In this document: piece by piece, positions 44,061 through 44,315 of the stretch
Layout of the letters: each line of letters opens with the position of its first letter
Position numbering within the stretch: position 1 is the first letter of the stretch
Origin: Bacteroidales bacterium
GTDB taxonomy: Bacteria; Bacteroidota; Bacteroidia; Bacteroidales; Muribaculaceae
DNA length: 44,315 nt
Direction: 5' to 3'
Assembly: GCA_014800815.1 (NCBI GenBank)
Contig: JAAVFI010000071.1
Coordinates: 1 to 44,315, forward strand
Program-made: the position numbers and the translations under genes
The notes under the pieces: generated by a model
What the model was told of the DNA's origin: nothing
Seen by the model: only the letters and a program-made list of their open reading frames with translations
Databases searched by the model: none

Positions 44061-44315
44061 AATAGAGGCTGTCTAACAACCAAAGTTAGGCAGTCTCTAT
44101 TTTATACATAAAATCGGAAGATTCAGGCTGCATTTGCCACTCCCGAGATATCGTTTGGATAAAAGCTTAAATGAGGGTTCGCATAAAACAGTTTCACTGT
44201 TGCTGAAGACAAAAATTTGTTCAAAAAAGAGGATTTTGCCCATGCAAGAGCAAGTTTCCTCAGATTATGGGCAAGCGCTTTCAGACCGAAGTCGATTTTC
44301 GCTCCGGTCAGCCCC
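44061..44315 (-). mobile_element. End of an IS1182-like insertion sequence (cut by window edge)
   Basis: The left end of an insertion sequence whose transposase runs leftward. At the border, 17-base arms (44061-44077 and 44085-44101, two wobbles) form a hairpin that could be the transposase terminator and include the terminal repeat (AGGCTGTCTAAC style). The other end lies outside the window, so the target duplication cannot be seen. Confidence 0.7.
44123..44315 (-). CDS. IS1182-like transposase, C-terminal part
   Basis: A 63-residue C-terminal fragment read leftward and ending at 44123. It begins GLTGAKIDFGLKALAHNLRK and ends ANPHLSFYPNDISGVANAA. The GxKxxFxLKALAHNLRKL motif is typical of IS1182/IS1380-group transposase C-termini. 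The rest of the gene, including the DDE residues, is outside the window. AT-rich codons differ from the GC-rich adhesin gene next to it. Confidence 0.75.
   Translation of the reverse strand, partial: GLTGAKIDFGLKALAHNLRKLALAWAKSSFLNKFLSSATVKLFYANPHLSFYPNDISGVANAA

Overview
The window looks like a chromosomal segment of a gut Bacteroidales bacterium, most likely a member of the Muribaculaceae or a close relative. The taxon is inferred from several things: SusC/SusD and FecR/ECF proteins, a bacterial serine palmitoyltransferase, Bacteroidetes-type promoters (TTTG-N20-TAnnTTTG), genes without clear Shine-Dalgarno sites, and a GC-rich codon style dominated by GAC, CTC, ATC and GGC. No 16S or other decisive marker is present.

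Layout. Positions 1-216 hold the start of a leftward gene cut by the window edge. Positions 217-710 hold no gene but carry a 9-bp minisatellite and a large imperfect inverted repeat. Positions 711-12.4k are ordinary core genes: a reverse-type rubrerythrin and serine palmitoyltransferase (leftward), a membrane nucleotide-sugar dehydratase with a DUF4923-like secreted protein, two small membrane proteins, the pta-ackA acetate operon, a tRNA-Glu / rpsT / tRNA-Glu block, a HAD phosphatase, ribF and an S41 peptidase. purN follows at 12.5-13.1k. Positions of about 13.06-15.9k form a lower-GC islet with a fructokinase-like sugar kinase, a lipoprotein and a GNAT toxin/antitoxin-like pair.

Positions 16.0-36.4k look like one polysaccharide-utilisation locus. 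It has a dicarboxylate/amino-acid symporter, a serine-type sulfatase, a FecR anti-sigma factor, a SusC with an STN signalling domain, SusD, an SGNH-esterase/GH31 fusion, a secreted beta-helix protein, two tandem proteins fusing an endonuclease/exonuclease/phosphatase (EEP) domain to a beta-helix, an ECF sigma factor on the opposite strand, and a stand-alone EEP enzyme. The domain set (phosphodiesterase-like enzymes, esterase, sulfatase, alpha-glycosidase) suggests a glycan with phosphodiester, acyl and perhaps sulfate decorations. This is inference; extracellular DNA or teichoic-acid-like polymers are alternatives.

Positions 36.5-44.0k encode an M6 metalloprotease, apparently broken by a one-base frameshift, and a 1510-residue gingipain-adhesin-like surface protein. 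Five secreted proteins between 28.2k and 44.0k end in a type-IX-secretion-like sorting domain. The right edge is the end of an IS1182-like insertion sequence (about 44.06k onward). The most interesting part of the window is the EEP/beta-helix/SGNH-GH31 locus, with its anti-sigma factor and sigma factor placed about 16 kb apart.
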